The notes: generated by a model from the letters alone, not told the origin. Shown: positions 1 through 9,267, counted from the stretch's first letter. The stretch is 14,271 nucleotides of DNA from Entamoeba invadens IP1 (GCF_000330505.1 NW_004440296.1:1-14271), one strand, 5' to 3'. A program made the numbers and translations.

Positions 1-2420
1 AGTAATATGGAACATCTTTCGAGAGTTGTGGCTTGCAATCAAATTAAACTTCCGTAGTGTGTAACTGAAAAGAATGAAAGTGTTTGACACAACAAATGAA
101 ATGACAAACAACAACAAACTGACAAGAACCATCACAATAGGTAGTATTTCAGAGTTTAAATATTCACTTGGTTTCCCACATAATTTCGTTAAATGTTGTT
201 TTGTGAATTTTCATTGATATGAATGGTTAATTATTGGGAAAACATTTTCTTTATTTCAAAAACAATAGATAAATTTTTCATACACTTTACATTTGAAAAC
301 GAAAGGAAACAATTACAACAATGTTGTTTTACATAAATAATATGATTTGGTAATATTAAAAATATATCATATTGTTAAACATAAAATCATTTCAATAGGT
401 ATGAATTACAATATAAATAAATCAAAAGTATTATAATTAACATATTTTGAAATTGGTATTACAAATAATTACATCATAATTTTCAACAAATTTGTTATTA
501 TTTTGGTAAAGAAATAATAAAAAATTAATGTAATTATTTTTACAGTTAACAAAATAGTGTTTTATAACACTTTGGAATTTTCATTTTTCCAATTAACTAT
601 TTTTTGTTTAAAGATTAGCCTAATTGTTAAATTCTTCATAACTTTATAATTTTGTTTCTGATTTGTACCATTTTTAAAATATAAAGCAATTTGTAATTAT
701 TGATGTAAAAAATAGTAGAGTAAACGAAAATTCTTTTTTTGCAATTTGAAGAAAGTTGCACAATTATTAATGTCCGAATATACTTAAATACCCAAGTTAA
801 ATACATTTATAAATAAGTCACTTAATTTTTTTGTCATTAATTATAATTCTTACTATTGTTTTAGACTTTGGGCTATTTGTTAAAATGTCATCAAGTTTTC
901 CAAAATAATTATTGTCGAAATTGTGGTATAATAACGTACGAATTTAAAAGAAAAAATGAAAGTTTTGGTTTCAAAATAGTGACGTGGGTATTTAGAATTG
1001 TGATTTTGTAAACCTTCAAATGTCATAATTGGTATTATTAATAGAATAGTATACTATGTAATATCATTATACATTATTCTATTTTATCAATTTTCTATTT
1101 TTATTACTATTTTAGAAATTGGAGTTTTTACAAAAAAAAACTCTAATTAGTTTTTTTGAAACTAAAAGATATTTTTTTGTCAGCTTTATTTGTTAATTAT
1201 ATTAGACCCGTTTGAATGTTTAAAGCAAAATGTAATTTACATTATTAAATGTTGGCCTGTTTACACAATAATTATTTTAAACAGGTAATTATTTATTTTA
1301 ATAAATAAAAATCTTTTAATGTGCAGATAAAGTAATTAATAGGTGTTAAATTATTATAATATACCTTTTAAATAAAAATATACTGAAGCATTTTTTGAAA
1401 ATGTTTACGAGTTGATGAAAACAATTATTTAAAAATTGGTATTTAAGTTTTTCTTGTTTTAATGTTTTTGAAAACATGAACAAAGGAATTTATTTTTCTA
1501 AACCCAATTTTTATGATTTAATAATAAATAAGTGCCCAAATCTTTTTTATAGAAATATACAAGTAAAACTAATAATTGATATGTTATTTATCGAAGTTTA
1601 ACACCCTATATTTCTTTAACACCCAATATTTATGCTATCTGTATATATCTTAATATTTACTATAGTTGTTTGTCACGATCATTCATATCCAAAAAGTTGG
1701 CAAATTTAATTCAAACTACAGTTTGCAAAAAAATACACAATAAATTCTTAAAAAATGGAAATCAAATAATAAATCATAAAAATGGTAAAAAAAACTAAAA
1801 CAACGATTTTCTAGAGTTTCGATAATTTTCCTGATAAATACTTTTATTAACATCTAAAAACAGAGGGACAACATTGGAGAAAGGAAAACATTTAGAGAAT
1901 GATTCAAATATAATAAATCAATTAAATTTTATATTTATTTTTCAAACACACAACACATTTTTGATATCTCAATCATTTTTTGTATTATGTGTGTTTGATT
2001 ATAAACAACACATATAATTATAATAATGTTTATTATCATAATTTACAAACCTTTAACTTCTTTTATTTTTTAAATATTCACATAAAAAACTTTATAATTA
2101 AACAAATATTCTTGTTTTTAATTAATTTTTAAAGTTCATACATCAAAAAATTTAAATGTCTAAATAAATTGTATTTTATGTTTATTATAGTTGTTTTATG
2201 GTTTGGTTTAACAAACGAACAAAAAAGCTTTTTAAAAATTTTAAAGGCCAACAAAATGTTTAAACAAATTCTTATTTAGTCTTTTTGAATTGTCGTTAAA
2301 CTACAAATACAAATAAGACGATTAATCATTGAAATCAAAAAGACGATATAATAACAAACATTATAAGTGAAATGCTTTTTTAAATGTTATTTAAAGTAGA
2401 AATGCCCATAATCACAATAA
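1..2420. other. AT-rich stretch with no supported gene
   Basis: Poly-A/T-rich sequence with stops in all frames and no recognisable gene. The first ~65 bases are less AT-rich than what follows and are open in two plus-strand frames up to stops at 55-57 and 62-64, so the 3' end of a gene lying outside the window is possible but not shown. One 48-codon open stretch at 865-1011 follows a TTTTAG and contains a C-H...C-x-x-C pattern; its length is within chance for this many frames, so it is not called. A small hairpin joins CCTGTTTA (1256-1263) to TAAACAGG (1278-1285). An inverted pair of GTCTTTTTGA-like sequences brackets 2279-2345. Confidence 0.6.
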
Positions 2421-2774
2421 TCATAATAAGTACATTGAAAAGAAGTTTATAATCTTTATTTTTTGAATATGTTTTTGTGAAAGCAAATTCTTGATCTTTT
2501 GTTCAAGATATTCACGGACAACAGAAAGTGGACTGATGCTTCCGTTACAACTTATGTGGTAAAGGGTTAGAAGTCTGTACATTACCTTTTTATTTTGAAT
2601 AAAAATACAATCAAATAAAATAGTCTTATGACAATACATTTGAATAAAAGACATTTGTATATTATTTTTTAATGATAACATTGAAAACTCGCAATATGAT
2701 TTAAAATTAACAGTGTCTATATGAAAAATTGAATGAATGTTATGGTAACAGTAAATTATTATTTTAACAATAAT
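2421..2774 (-). pseudogene. Unidentified coding remnant or exon, 117 codons open
   Basis: On the minus strand the frame stays open from just after a TAG at 2775-2777 down to the stop at 2421, 117 codons, with the first ATGs only about a third of the way in (from position 2681). In DNA this AT-rich, where stops are expected every ten or so codons, that length is unlikely by chance. The interior (about 2490-2585) is visibly richer in G+C than its surroundings and encodes a mixed, protein-like sequence including YRLLTLYHISCNG and SPLSVVREYLEQKI, which reads like an amphipathic helix. The ends drift into low-complexity Ile/Lys/Phe. No signal peptide, membrane segment or catalytic motif is seen. 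It could be an isolated exon, a 3' gene fragment or a transposase scrap; I do not recognise the family. Confidence 0.35.
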
Positions 2775-3356
2775 CTATTCAAGTATTTCACACGATTCTT
2801 TATGATTTTTCAAATTTTCATAATTTTCTAAATTGTGCAAATTTGCTCATTATATAAATTATTATTATTACATTTAAAACGGCTTTAAACCTAACCATTT
2901 TGCTTGATAATTAATATATAAATGGAATTTATTATCATTTGTTTAATTTGAAGTTGTTTTCCAAATGTTTCGTCATAATTTGGAACACTGTTTTTTTAAT
3001 TCTTCTAATTTGAATATAAATAAAATTTGATGTGAGTTATTTTTTTTACAAATTATATAACTTAATTGTAGTTGTTAATTTAATATGTTAACATTTATTT
3101 TGATACACTGTCTCATTATTTTTATGATCTCATCTTCTTCAATAATTATATTTCATTGAATTTCAAAAATGTTTGTATGATTAAACAACTTAAAGTTCTA
3201 AGTGTTTCATTTGGTGCTTTTGAGTATTTATGACACTTTGTTCTTTTCATTCATTTGTAAAATAATTATATTTTTTATCTTCTAGTTTAAAAAAAGAAAT
3301 AAACCTGTTTAAAAAACAAATAATATTTTATTATTGACAATCAATTAAAAAAGTGT
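2775..3356. other. AT-rich spacer
   Basis: No open frame of note and no RNA gene recognised. The sequence is poly-A/T tracts with scattered short inverted repeats. Confidence 0.5.
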
Positions 3357-3437
3357 ATTGTAGCTTTGCTTGAAGGTATTTTTATTGAACTCTCAGAACG
3401 ATGATATGAAAAAGACGGTGTTGTGATGTATTTCTGA
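3357..3437 (+). pseudogene. Short coding-like shred, unidentified
   Basis: One plus-strand frame reads IVALLEGIFIELSER, then TGA, then YEKDGVVMYF before a second stop. Local G+C is higher than the flanks and the residue mix is protein-like. It ends about 100 bp before the actin-like pseudogene and does not match an actin amino terminus, so it may belong to a different decayed gene. Only about 27 codons are involved, so chance is a real alternative. Confidence 0.2.
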
Positions 3438-3535
3438 AGTCACGGTAATAATGGACCACACAATTAATAATTATTTTTGGATTAAACATTTAAAAATTAT
3501 AACAAAATTAATTACAAAACATAATATATGTAGAA

Positions 3536-4616
3536 ACATCAACAATCATAATTTACTTTGGGGCATACTCTTCAGTCTTCACCGACTATCACTATAAACT
3601 TTTTAATGCCAACAGTTATAAACTGTATAAAATTCATTAAAATGTTCTTTATGCTCTGGATTTCCAAACCAATTGTGGATTTTGGTTTGGTGACATTGCA
3701 CTTTCAAAAAGTTCAAATCTAGATATAACAGTCTTTTTAAAAAGTGGAATTTTTGTAAACAAAGATGATATCTCTGAACTGATCAATCATATATGTTGTC
3801 ATGAGATGTGTATTTACCCAGAGATGAATAACTTCTTTTTTCTGAACATTTAGGAGTTCCACTTTTTCAGAGAAAAATTGTTTCAGAACTGTTGTTTGGA
3901 CAAGAAAAGATCAATGTGTTGCTTTTGATAAGTCGATTTATTTGCCGTTTTTTTGTCTCAAAGTCTTAATGTTACCGTGATTGACTCTGGCGATTCATGT
4001 ACGGAAATTGCGAAGTTCTGTGACCAAAAAAGACTATGTAAAGAAGCTTGATATGAATGCTCAAGACATTATCATATTTATAGTGAACGTGAACAAAGAT
4101 GAAGTGCCATGTTTGTCCAATTTTACTGAGTTAAAAATAGCTCACAACTTCAAACGAGACATCCACGGCTTTAAAGAATAAGAATAAAGTACCAAAAACA
4201 CGTACAAATTGAGTTTGTTCAAGATGAGAGACTTCAAGCGCCATTAATTCTATTTGACCTTAAAATCGCCTCCAAAGAAGGGAAAGGGGTTTCAGACGAA
4301 GTGATCGCCCTTATCATGAAAAAACAAAAAAGAAGACAGACCGAAGTTAAACAACAATATAATGTTGTGTGGAGGAAATGCCAATATGCACGGATTCACT
4401 CAAAAACTGCAATCAATGATTTCTTCTCACGAGAACGTCACCGCACACGTCCACGTGTCTAAAAGTGAACAACCATATAACGACATTTGCGCAGGAGCAA
4501 AAGTTTATTCCCACCTTTCCACGTTCAATCTCTTCGTTGATAAACAGTGATATGAAGAGAATGGGCCAAACGTTGCTTCGTATTGGTCAAGTAACATTAA
4601 ATTAATTTCGCTTTGA
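3536..4616 (+). pseudogene. Actin or actin-related protein pseudogene
   Basis: Scattered over three frames, the plus strand follows the actin fold in order. An amino-terminal remnant (FGAYSSVFTDYHYK) lies at about 3553-3595. GDIALSKSSNLDI then matches the actin stretch VGDEAQSKRGILT, followed by GIFVNKDDISELINHI for GIVTNWDDMEKIWHH. A QRKIVSELLFG segment precedes VTVIDSGDSCTEI, the second phosphate-binding DSGD motif. KKLDMNAQDI corresponds to the LDLAGRDLT region. Near the end come MLCGGNANMHGFTQKLQ (the adenosine-loop GG motif), CAGAKVYSHLSTF for WIGGSILASLSTF, and YEENGPNV for the YDESGP terminus. At least five stops or frameshifts break it (for example a TAG after FFFLNI near 3850, a TAA near 3967 and a TGA at 4548-4550). 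Strong divergence from canonical actin suggests a paralogue or Arp rather than a recent actin copy. It converges on the kinase pseudogene, 27 bp downstream. Confidence 0.8.
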
Positions 4617-4643
4617 CATAATTGTAACAGTAAAAACAGTGAA

Positions 4644-4800
4644 TTACATCGTTACAAACATCTTCTTAAGTCACTCAACTATTTCTTTCATCCTGGGTCG
4701 TTCTAAAGCATTTTGCTTCCACAAGTCATTGATCAAATCGTACATTTTGTGTCTATAGTTTCCGTTCATGGAAAATGTTCACCACTGGTGACACATTTAA
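4644..4800 (-). pseudogene. TMK kinase C-lobe end (subdomain XI) fragment
   Basis: Starting near 4800 the minus strand reads FVTSGEHFP-like residues, a frameshift, then NGNYRHKMYDLINDLWKQ and NALERPRMKEIVE, a TGA, LKKM and a stop at 4644. The ERP motif (4692-4703) holds the invariant arginine of kinase subdomain XI, and WKQ...ERP...EIV...L is the usual TMK carboxy terminus. It is the true 3' end of the kinase gene, separated from the rest of the kinase by the block at 4801-5337. Confidence 0.8.
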
Positions 4801-5337
4801 ATAAAGTCTGATTTCTAATTAACGATATTCCAAAAATACAACAAGAAAATTTACTATATCAGTTTTTTTATATTATAATATATAGTATCGACCATCGCCA
4901 ATTAAAAACCATAAATAAATAGTAATTGTTTTATTAATTTTTTACCATTTGACATTCTCAAAGAAATGCTAATTGTCAATCTTTTTCTTTGCTTTTCAAA
5001 TCAATTGGTTTCACGTATTAATCGCCTTATAACTATGACACTTCTGCGGTTAACTATATTAAATGGTCTGCTGGCTGTGTTAATATTACTCGGAGAATTC
5101 GCCAAAGAAAAATAACAAATTTCACATTTCTTGTTTTCTTCTTTCTTTTTTTTGGATGTATAATATGGTCAAAAAGTAAAAAATTTTAAAAATAAAACAA
5201 AAAAAAATATTTTTTTCGAAAAAAAAGAAAAAAAATATTGATTATAATTAAAAAACTATAAGTATAGTTAGTTTTTTTAATGTTAATTAAAAATGCGACT
5301 TGATGTTTTATAGATACTTAAATCCTTAATCTAAAAT
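4801..5337. other. AT-rich block splitting the kinase C-lobe
   Basis: The kinase reads up to ECFIWQRAIL (near 5338) and resumes at FVTSGEHFP (near 4800). Only about 15 residues of a normal TMK should separate these, so most of this ~540-bp block is extra sequence. It contains long A and T runs (5145-5235), a hairpin (5247-5281, ATTAAAAAACTATA pairing with TATAGTTAGTTTTTTTAAT) and a short plus-strand hydrophobic reading frame at 5035-5115. I could not find target-site duplications or clear termini, so a decayed mobile element, filler DNA or an expanded deletion junction are all possible. Confidence 0.5.
5035..5115 (+). other. 26-codon hydrophobic reading frame
   Basis: ATG at 5035 opens a short frame to TAA at 5115, reading MTLLRLTILNGLLAVLILL followed by a charged tail (GEFAKEK). 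The pattern (basic residue, long hydrophobic core, polar end) resembles a signal peptide or a single membrane anchor, and the G+C is higher than the sequence around it. It lies inside the block that disrupts the kinase. It may be the first exon of a secreted-protein remnant or simply chance; no downstream continuation was recognised. Confidence 0.15.
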
Positions 5338-5645
5338 TGCTCTTTGCCATATGAAACACTCGTACATACTCACTCCAAACGAATACATATCGGCCGGTGT
5401 TTTGTATTTGAACTTAAGAAGTACTTTTGGGGTCATATAAATAGGATTACCAACATATTTAGTACTTTAGTTTGAATGTCATATTTTTCATCAAACTGTT
5501 GACATTTCGACTCGATCCAAAGTCCGTCAGTTTGCCGTTTGCAGTGACTTTATCTTCTAACAAGAAAATAAGGATGTTATCTGGCTTTATGTTTCGATGG
5601 AAGATCTTATTGATGTACATACAAAATCATCTTGAAGCATCTAAA
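5338..5645 (-). pseudogene. TMK kinase catalytic and activation segment
   Basis: The minus strand shows LDASR (alpha-E), a TGA, then the catalytic loop HRNIKPDNI (5573-5599), ILIFLLEDKVTANGKL, and TDFGSSRNVNSLMKNMTF with the metal-binding DFG at 5516-5524. After a frameshift come YVGNPIYMTPKVL (TPK at 5425-5436 in place of APE) and KYKTPADMYSFGVSMYECF. The catalytic aspartate of HRD is asparagine here and the APE glutamate is lysine. Both changes are expected to abolish phosphotransfer, although in a pseudogene they may be secondary decay. The metal-binding DFG and the KPDN lysine and asparagine are kept. Confidence 0.85.
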
Positions 5646-5679
5646 TACATCTTTGTCTTCATCTTGTTTGTTAAAAAAA

Positions 5680-6353
5680 GTGCACTATATATGCGTTTCT
5701 GATTTTTTTAGTAACTTCCTTCTCAAATTCGTCGATTATGTCAAGCAACTTTGTGTGCTCTTTCATCTTTTTGATTGCAACGGTAATGCACAATCAGTAT
5801 ATTTTATTATATATATAAGAAAATCCTTTTATATACAACCCCAAACCCACCAGCACCCAAATAACTCTCTTCTTTGACTTCTGAATAGTTGAGACTTGTT
5901 GTTACTTCCGTCGCGATTTCCATGCTCAGTGTTCCAATCTTTTGTTTCCCATTAAAAGAGTTGTCAACAACAATTTGCAGTTTGTCTTGAATATGTGTCG
6001 AGCAAAGTGGCTCAAATTGATATTTCGACTTTGCACCCTTCTCGTCGCTTCAAAACCACTTTGTCGAGGTGGAAAGGATTTTGTAATTTTTTTGTAGTGA
6101 TCATCTCTGATATGATCGAGATGATAACTGTGTGGCGGCATTTCAAATTGCCAAATGAAATGCTTTGCTTTGAAAATTCATTGACTGGAATGGGTTTGCT
6201 GTCATTTTCAAATGTCAAGAGTAAAGTGCTCATTTCCACCAAACCGCGTTTTAAGAAGTTCCATTTCTCGTTTGTTTTTGTAGCATCGAAAATCATTATG
6301 TTTTCAGTACACTCATATTCCGAGTCATTTAAACGACTTTTTGAATCAATTTG
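5680..6353 (-). pseudogene. TMK juxtamembrane linker and kinase N-lobe
   Basis: From 6353 downward the minus strand reads a long linker: KNEKWNFLKRG-like residues, ending REGCKVEISI, a frameshift, then FEPLCSTHIQDKLQIVVD and ATEVTTSLNYSEVKEESYLG. This is the region that precedes the kinase in Entamoeba TMKs. The glycine-rich loop GAGGFGVVYK is at 5828-5857. About 45 bp of degenerate sequence then precede VAIKKMK (5767-5781), which carries the ATP-anchoring lysine, and EFEKEVTKKIRNAYIVHFF. The next recognisable residues are LDASR of alpha-E, so roughly 45 residues of the upper kinase (beta-4 to alpha-D) appear to be deleted near 5645-5680. Confidence 0.85.
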
Positions 6354-6937
6354 TTAAGAACAAATGCAGCAAGTAATGATATGGATGTGATAAATGGTGG
6401 TGTCTGTGATAACTATAAGTAAGATGACCCACCTAACCGGAATATTCTGGTATTGATTGAGCTGTTCAGAACTCGCTTTACTCCAAAAAGAACATTTAGA
6501 ACAAAATTCGCTATTTGTTTCAACACAGAAAGCGACATTCAAGTTCAAACTTTTACTTTCTGAGAGATAGAAACTGGTCTGACACTTATTACACCGATAC
6601 AAATATGTATCACACCCGCACAATGTTCAGAAAAGGAGACGCATGGAACACACTGCATGTTGTTATTAAGGGAATATAGATCGTCACACATCTCACACCC
6701 ATAATTACAATAATACCAATAACAACACAAACTTTTAAGTGTGTTGTCTTTTCACACGAATACGTCTCATTGACAAAATAATTGGTGAAGCACTTAGAAC
6801 ACTCAAAATCACTCAAACACATCGAACAAAAACTGGAACATGAAAGAAATGATTCGTTCAAGAGAAAGTAATCTATTTTAGAAACAACACAATGACTTAT
6901 ATCGTTCATTAAAGCCAATGCGCAGTTTGGGAACTCG
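6354..6937 (-). pseudogene. TMK cysteine-rich (furin-like, CXXC) region and membrane segment
   Basis: The minus strand encodes EFPNCALALMNDISHCV, then CSSFCSMCLSDFECSKC, FTNYFVNETYSCEK, CEMCDDLYSLNNNMQCVPC, YRCNKCQTSFYL and FCSKCSF. This is the spaced cysteine pattern of the TMK extracellular furin-like repeats. It is followed by a hydrophobic stretch beginning PVRWVILLIVITDTTIY (about 6440-6360), taken as the transmembrane segment. At least three frame changes are needed to follow it. It begins directly beside the 7-bp duplication of the inserted repeat at 6945-7344. Confidence 0.82.
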
Positions 6938-7351
6938 TTAATTAAAGTAAACTATATTATTTAACAATACAAATAAAACAGTATCATATAATGTTATTAA
7001 AACAATTAAAAGAATATAATATAAATTATTGGAACAATTATTAGTTATTTATTAATAATACAATACTATATAATAATGTAATCCCATAATTTAAAATTTT
7101 AAATATATTTAAAATTATAAACATTACTAATTCAAATATCAAAGCAATGAAGTCAATAGTGAACCTGAATATATATGATGATGGTTGTTATGCATAATAG
7201 AACTTGAATATTTATACGATGATGGTGTTCACATATAGATAGAGCTTTTTATAAAAATCATTGACCATTTTATAAAATAACCAATCAAAATTATAAGAAT
7301 ACAATAAATAGAATTAAACTTCCACAAGTCGAAAATAACCTTTATTAATTA
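6938..7351. mobile_element. 400-bp dispersed repeat, copy 1, with 7-bp target duplication
   Basis: The repeat body is 6945-7344, flanked by TTAATTA at 6938-6944 and again at 7345-7351. One edge (6945) is exactly where similarity to the inverted second copy (ending 12070) stops. On the minus strand, removing the body and one duplication joins GVYSII to NEFPNC in a single TMK frame, so this is an insertion into a gene and not native spacer. The ends (AAGTAAAC... and ...AACCTTTA) show no convincing terminal inverted repeats, and the body has no coding capacity. It contains two partial tandem units, starting TGAATAT at 7166 and 7205 (period 39). A short retroposon or a non-autonomous DNA element are both possible. 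Confidence 0.82.
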
Positions 7352-8445
7352 TTGAATAAACTCCAGTGACACCATTCAAAGTTGGTACTTGTGGAATTAT
7401 AAGCGGATTTTCTGTTGGTTGTGAAAGTAATGAAAAATCGCCCATTAGTTTAAATATTGACACTCATATTATCTAAATTAATTTCTTGTGTTTAAAGACG
7501 TCTCTCAATTTAACAATTTTGTTACTTAAAATCACAGAATTGGCATCAAATTGATATTGTGTTCTCCTTCACTCAATTCTATATAAATGTCGTTCTTCGT
7601 GCTTAACGATAACACCTCGTTTAACACAATTTTCAATACCAATAATTTTAAATGTTATGACTTCATATTTTGAAGCTCCCCGATTTTCGTTGAATTTCCA
7701 GAAACTCTCAAATTTGTGTTTAAAATGAGCTTCTCAATATTCAAAATGTTGTCAGTGTAAAAATATGAAATTTGCGTCTCCACTCACAGTGACATTTTTC
7801 GTTGTCAAAGATCCATGTAGTGCCACTTCACTGTTAGCCACAACATCCATTTCATCTCAAATAAAATAAAATTTAATAATAAATTAAAAAATTTAATTTT
7901 ACACACATTGCATTCAACGTTTTCATTGAGTGTTCCTCCATTGTTGAAGATGACTTCCTTGAAATCGTAAATTCGATTGTACACAACATTCACTTCCAAA
8001 ATTAACGTGTGACTCTCTACCTCCTCAGCCTTCTCACATTCCTCGTAACTCTACTTTCCATTGAAAATGCACTCACAACTTATTAAAGAAGTTTCTAACA
8101 CAAATCGCAACTCTTCGAGAATTTCACAAGCAACTTTAATTCCGTCGTACGAGACAATTAGATCCTTCGAACTGCCAAAATTCGTCGTTGTCGTCAAATT
8201 CAATTAATGTTGTTGTACTCACACTAAAATTGCCCAAATTTGACACTTTCTGTCTTTTCGAGTGTCAAATTTGAAAACACGAAATTGCAGATAAAGATGA
8301 CTTGTGTTGTTGGAAGAGTCACATTTTCACTCAACACAATTTCACAGTCCGTTTCGATTCGTAAAGTTTCCGTGCGCTTTTTGATATTAAAACTCCTCTA
8401 ATGAGTCGCATCATTTCCTTTAAAACCCATAAGTTGACTTTACTG
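7352..8445 (-). pseudogene. TMK ectodomain (beta-strand repeat region), decayed
   Basis: On the minus strand the frame pieces read ETLRIETDCEIVLSENVTL, SNLTLEKTESVKFGQF, KDLIVSYDGIKVACEILEE, VIFNNGGTLNENVEC, then past an intron-like gap EMDVVANSEVALHGSL and TTKNVTVSGDANF, and finally NILNIEKLILNTNLRVSG and NPLIIPQVPTLNGVTGVYS. Alternating hydrophobic and polar residues with recurrent N/G turns and V-T-L/V-S-G strands are typical of the repetitive ectodomain of Entamoeba TMKs. There are at least five stops or frameshifts. The ectodomain continues into the cysteine-rich region once the 400-bp repeat is discounted. The upstream limit near 8445 is where coding character ends; no start codon or signal peptide is identified. 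Confidence 0.75.
7856..7902 (-). other. Probable intron within the TMK ectodomain
   Basis: A 47-bp block of almost pure A/T (GTAAAATT... to ...TTTGAG on the minus strand) interrupts the ectodomain. Splicing it out joins ENVECNV to YEMDVVANSEV in a continuous frame with ectodomain character on both sides. The donor is GTAAAA, not the usual Entamoeba GTTTGT, and the acceptor is GAG, so this could be a decayed intron or a small AT-rich insertion. Confidence 0.5.
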
Positions 8446-9116
8446 GTAAACCGTACTACTAAATATACAGTTTATTATTTAATAATAATATAATAATTTA
8501 TACTATTAAAAGTAGTAAAAAAACAAAAACAGTTTTATATCAGGAAAAATTTAAATTATTATTAATTCAAAAGTAAATAACAATTATAAAAAATCAATAA
8601 TAAGTTTTTTATTAACTTTTTTAATTATTTTTATACTTATAATCTTTTTATTTTACCAACCAGATTCACAAAGTCCATAAGTTTATATTTGAGAAAGTTG
8701 TATCTCCAAATCCAAAATAAATCAATTTTAGTAACCAAAACGATTAGCAATAGTTTGATAAAACAAATTCATTTATGTCATAATACGATTTGATTGTAAA
8801 ATATGCGATATATAAAATATCATATATTGTTTAGTTATAATAATGCTTTGATTATCAAAGTAAATAAATTACTCTTTTCCATTTTATTATTATTTTAATA
8901 TTTTTTAGTTTTATTATAATTTAATGAATAAACAAACTTTATACTAATAACTAAACTACAAATAATCATAATTTAAAAATAGTTTCTACAGAAACATATT
9001 TCTAGTAACAAAATAATTGTTTATAATTCGACAAATATTCCTTAAACAGAAGGGAAAATATATAATAAATTATTATACCTTTATGTTCTATTTTTATATC
9101 ATTTTTGTACTTTTCT

Positions 9117-9143
9117 CTAGTAAATGTTCTTATTATTTACTAG
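9117..9143. repeat. 9-bp-stem perfect hairpin
   Basis: CTAGTAAAT (9117-9125) pairs perfectly with ATTTACTAG (9135-9143) across a 9-base loop. It is the first of three nested or adjacent fold-backs upstream of the 9268 reading frame. Confidence 0.6.
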
Positions 9144-9147
9144 AATA

Positions 9148-9212
9148 CTATAGTAATATAGAACCATTATAGTATTACAATAATTTTATTATTGTAATAT
9201 GTATTACTATAG
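9148..9212. repeat. Nested double hairpin
   Basis: The outer arms CTATAGTAATA (9148-9158) and TATTACTATAG (9202-9212) are perfect complements. Inside them TATTACAATAA (9173-9183) pairs perfectly with TTATTGTAATA (9189-9199) across a 5-base loop. Two concentric perfect 11-bp stems suggest a fold-back element remnant or a cruciform-prone site, although A/T-rich DNA makes short palindromes common. Confidence 0.6.
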
Positions 9213-9267
9213 AAAGACAACACATTAATTCAAAACAACACTCCAAATCGCTTTTATACATACAACG

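Larger units (their letters stand above)
4644..8445 (-). pseudogene. Entamoeba-type transmembrane receptor kinase (TMK) pseudogene, interrupted by two inserts
   Basis: Read on the minus strand, this holds in the right order the parts of an Entamoeba TMK. They are a beta-strand-rich ectodomain (8445-7352), a CXXC-rich region (6937-6430), a hydrophobic segment (about 6440-6360), a juxtamembrane linker ending LNYSEVKEESYLG, and a protein kinase (5860-4644). TMKs are a large family of putative surface signalling kinases. Many frameshifts, in-frame stops, a missing part of the N-lobe and two inserted blocks (6945-7344 and about 4801-5337) make it non-functional. The signal peptide and probably the first part of the ectodomain are gone: homology starts abruptly near 8445 and the sequence upstream is AT-rich. 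The next entries give the individual parts. Confidence 0.88.
8446..9267. other. AT-rich spacer between head-to-head pseudogenes
   Basis: No coding remnant is seen between the 5' edge of the TMK pseudogene and the plus-strand membrane-protein pseudogene. The sequence is mostly A/T with many short runs. It should have held the TMK amino terminus and both promoters; none of these is recognisable. The hairpins at 9117-9212 are listed separately. Confidence 0.5.

Noticed and set aside
865..1011. 48-codon frame with C-H...C-x-x-C resembling a zinc finger after a TTTTAG acceptor
   Set aside because: No start or partner exon, and a frame this long is expected by chance among the many frames of this AT-rich region.
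4362..4550. A 62-codon plus frame as an independent gene
   Set aside because: It is the carboxy-terminal third of the actin-like pseudogene; the same similarity continues past the TGA (YEENGPNV).
5120..5240. Long A and T runs as a retroposon poly-A tail
   Set aside because: Both A and T runs are mixed on the same strand, and no adjoining target duplication or retroelement body was found.
5472..5877. Two overlapping plus-strand frames of 76 and 81 codons
   Set aside because: They are antisense shadows of the kinase segment; the minus strand carries HRNIKPDN, DFG and VAIKK here.
5926..6357. A 120-codon plus-strand frame and minus-strand frames of 71 and 94 codons as separate genes
   Set aside because: The plus frame is antisense to the TMK linker, and the minus frames are neighbouring reading-frame pieces of the same decayed linker.
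7166..7225. Two GATGATGG-containing units as a CRISPR-like or satellite array
   Set aside because: Only two imperfect units, lying within a dispersed eukaryotic repeat.
7805..7999. A 64-codon minus-strand frame as a stand-alone small protein
   Set aside because: It is an ectodomain piece reading through an AT-rich intron-like gap; the real frame continues on the far side of that gap.
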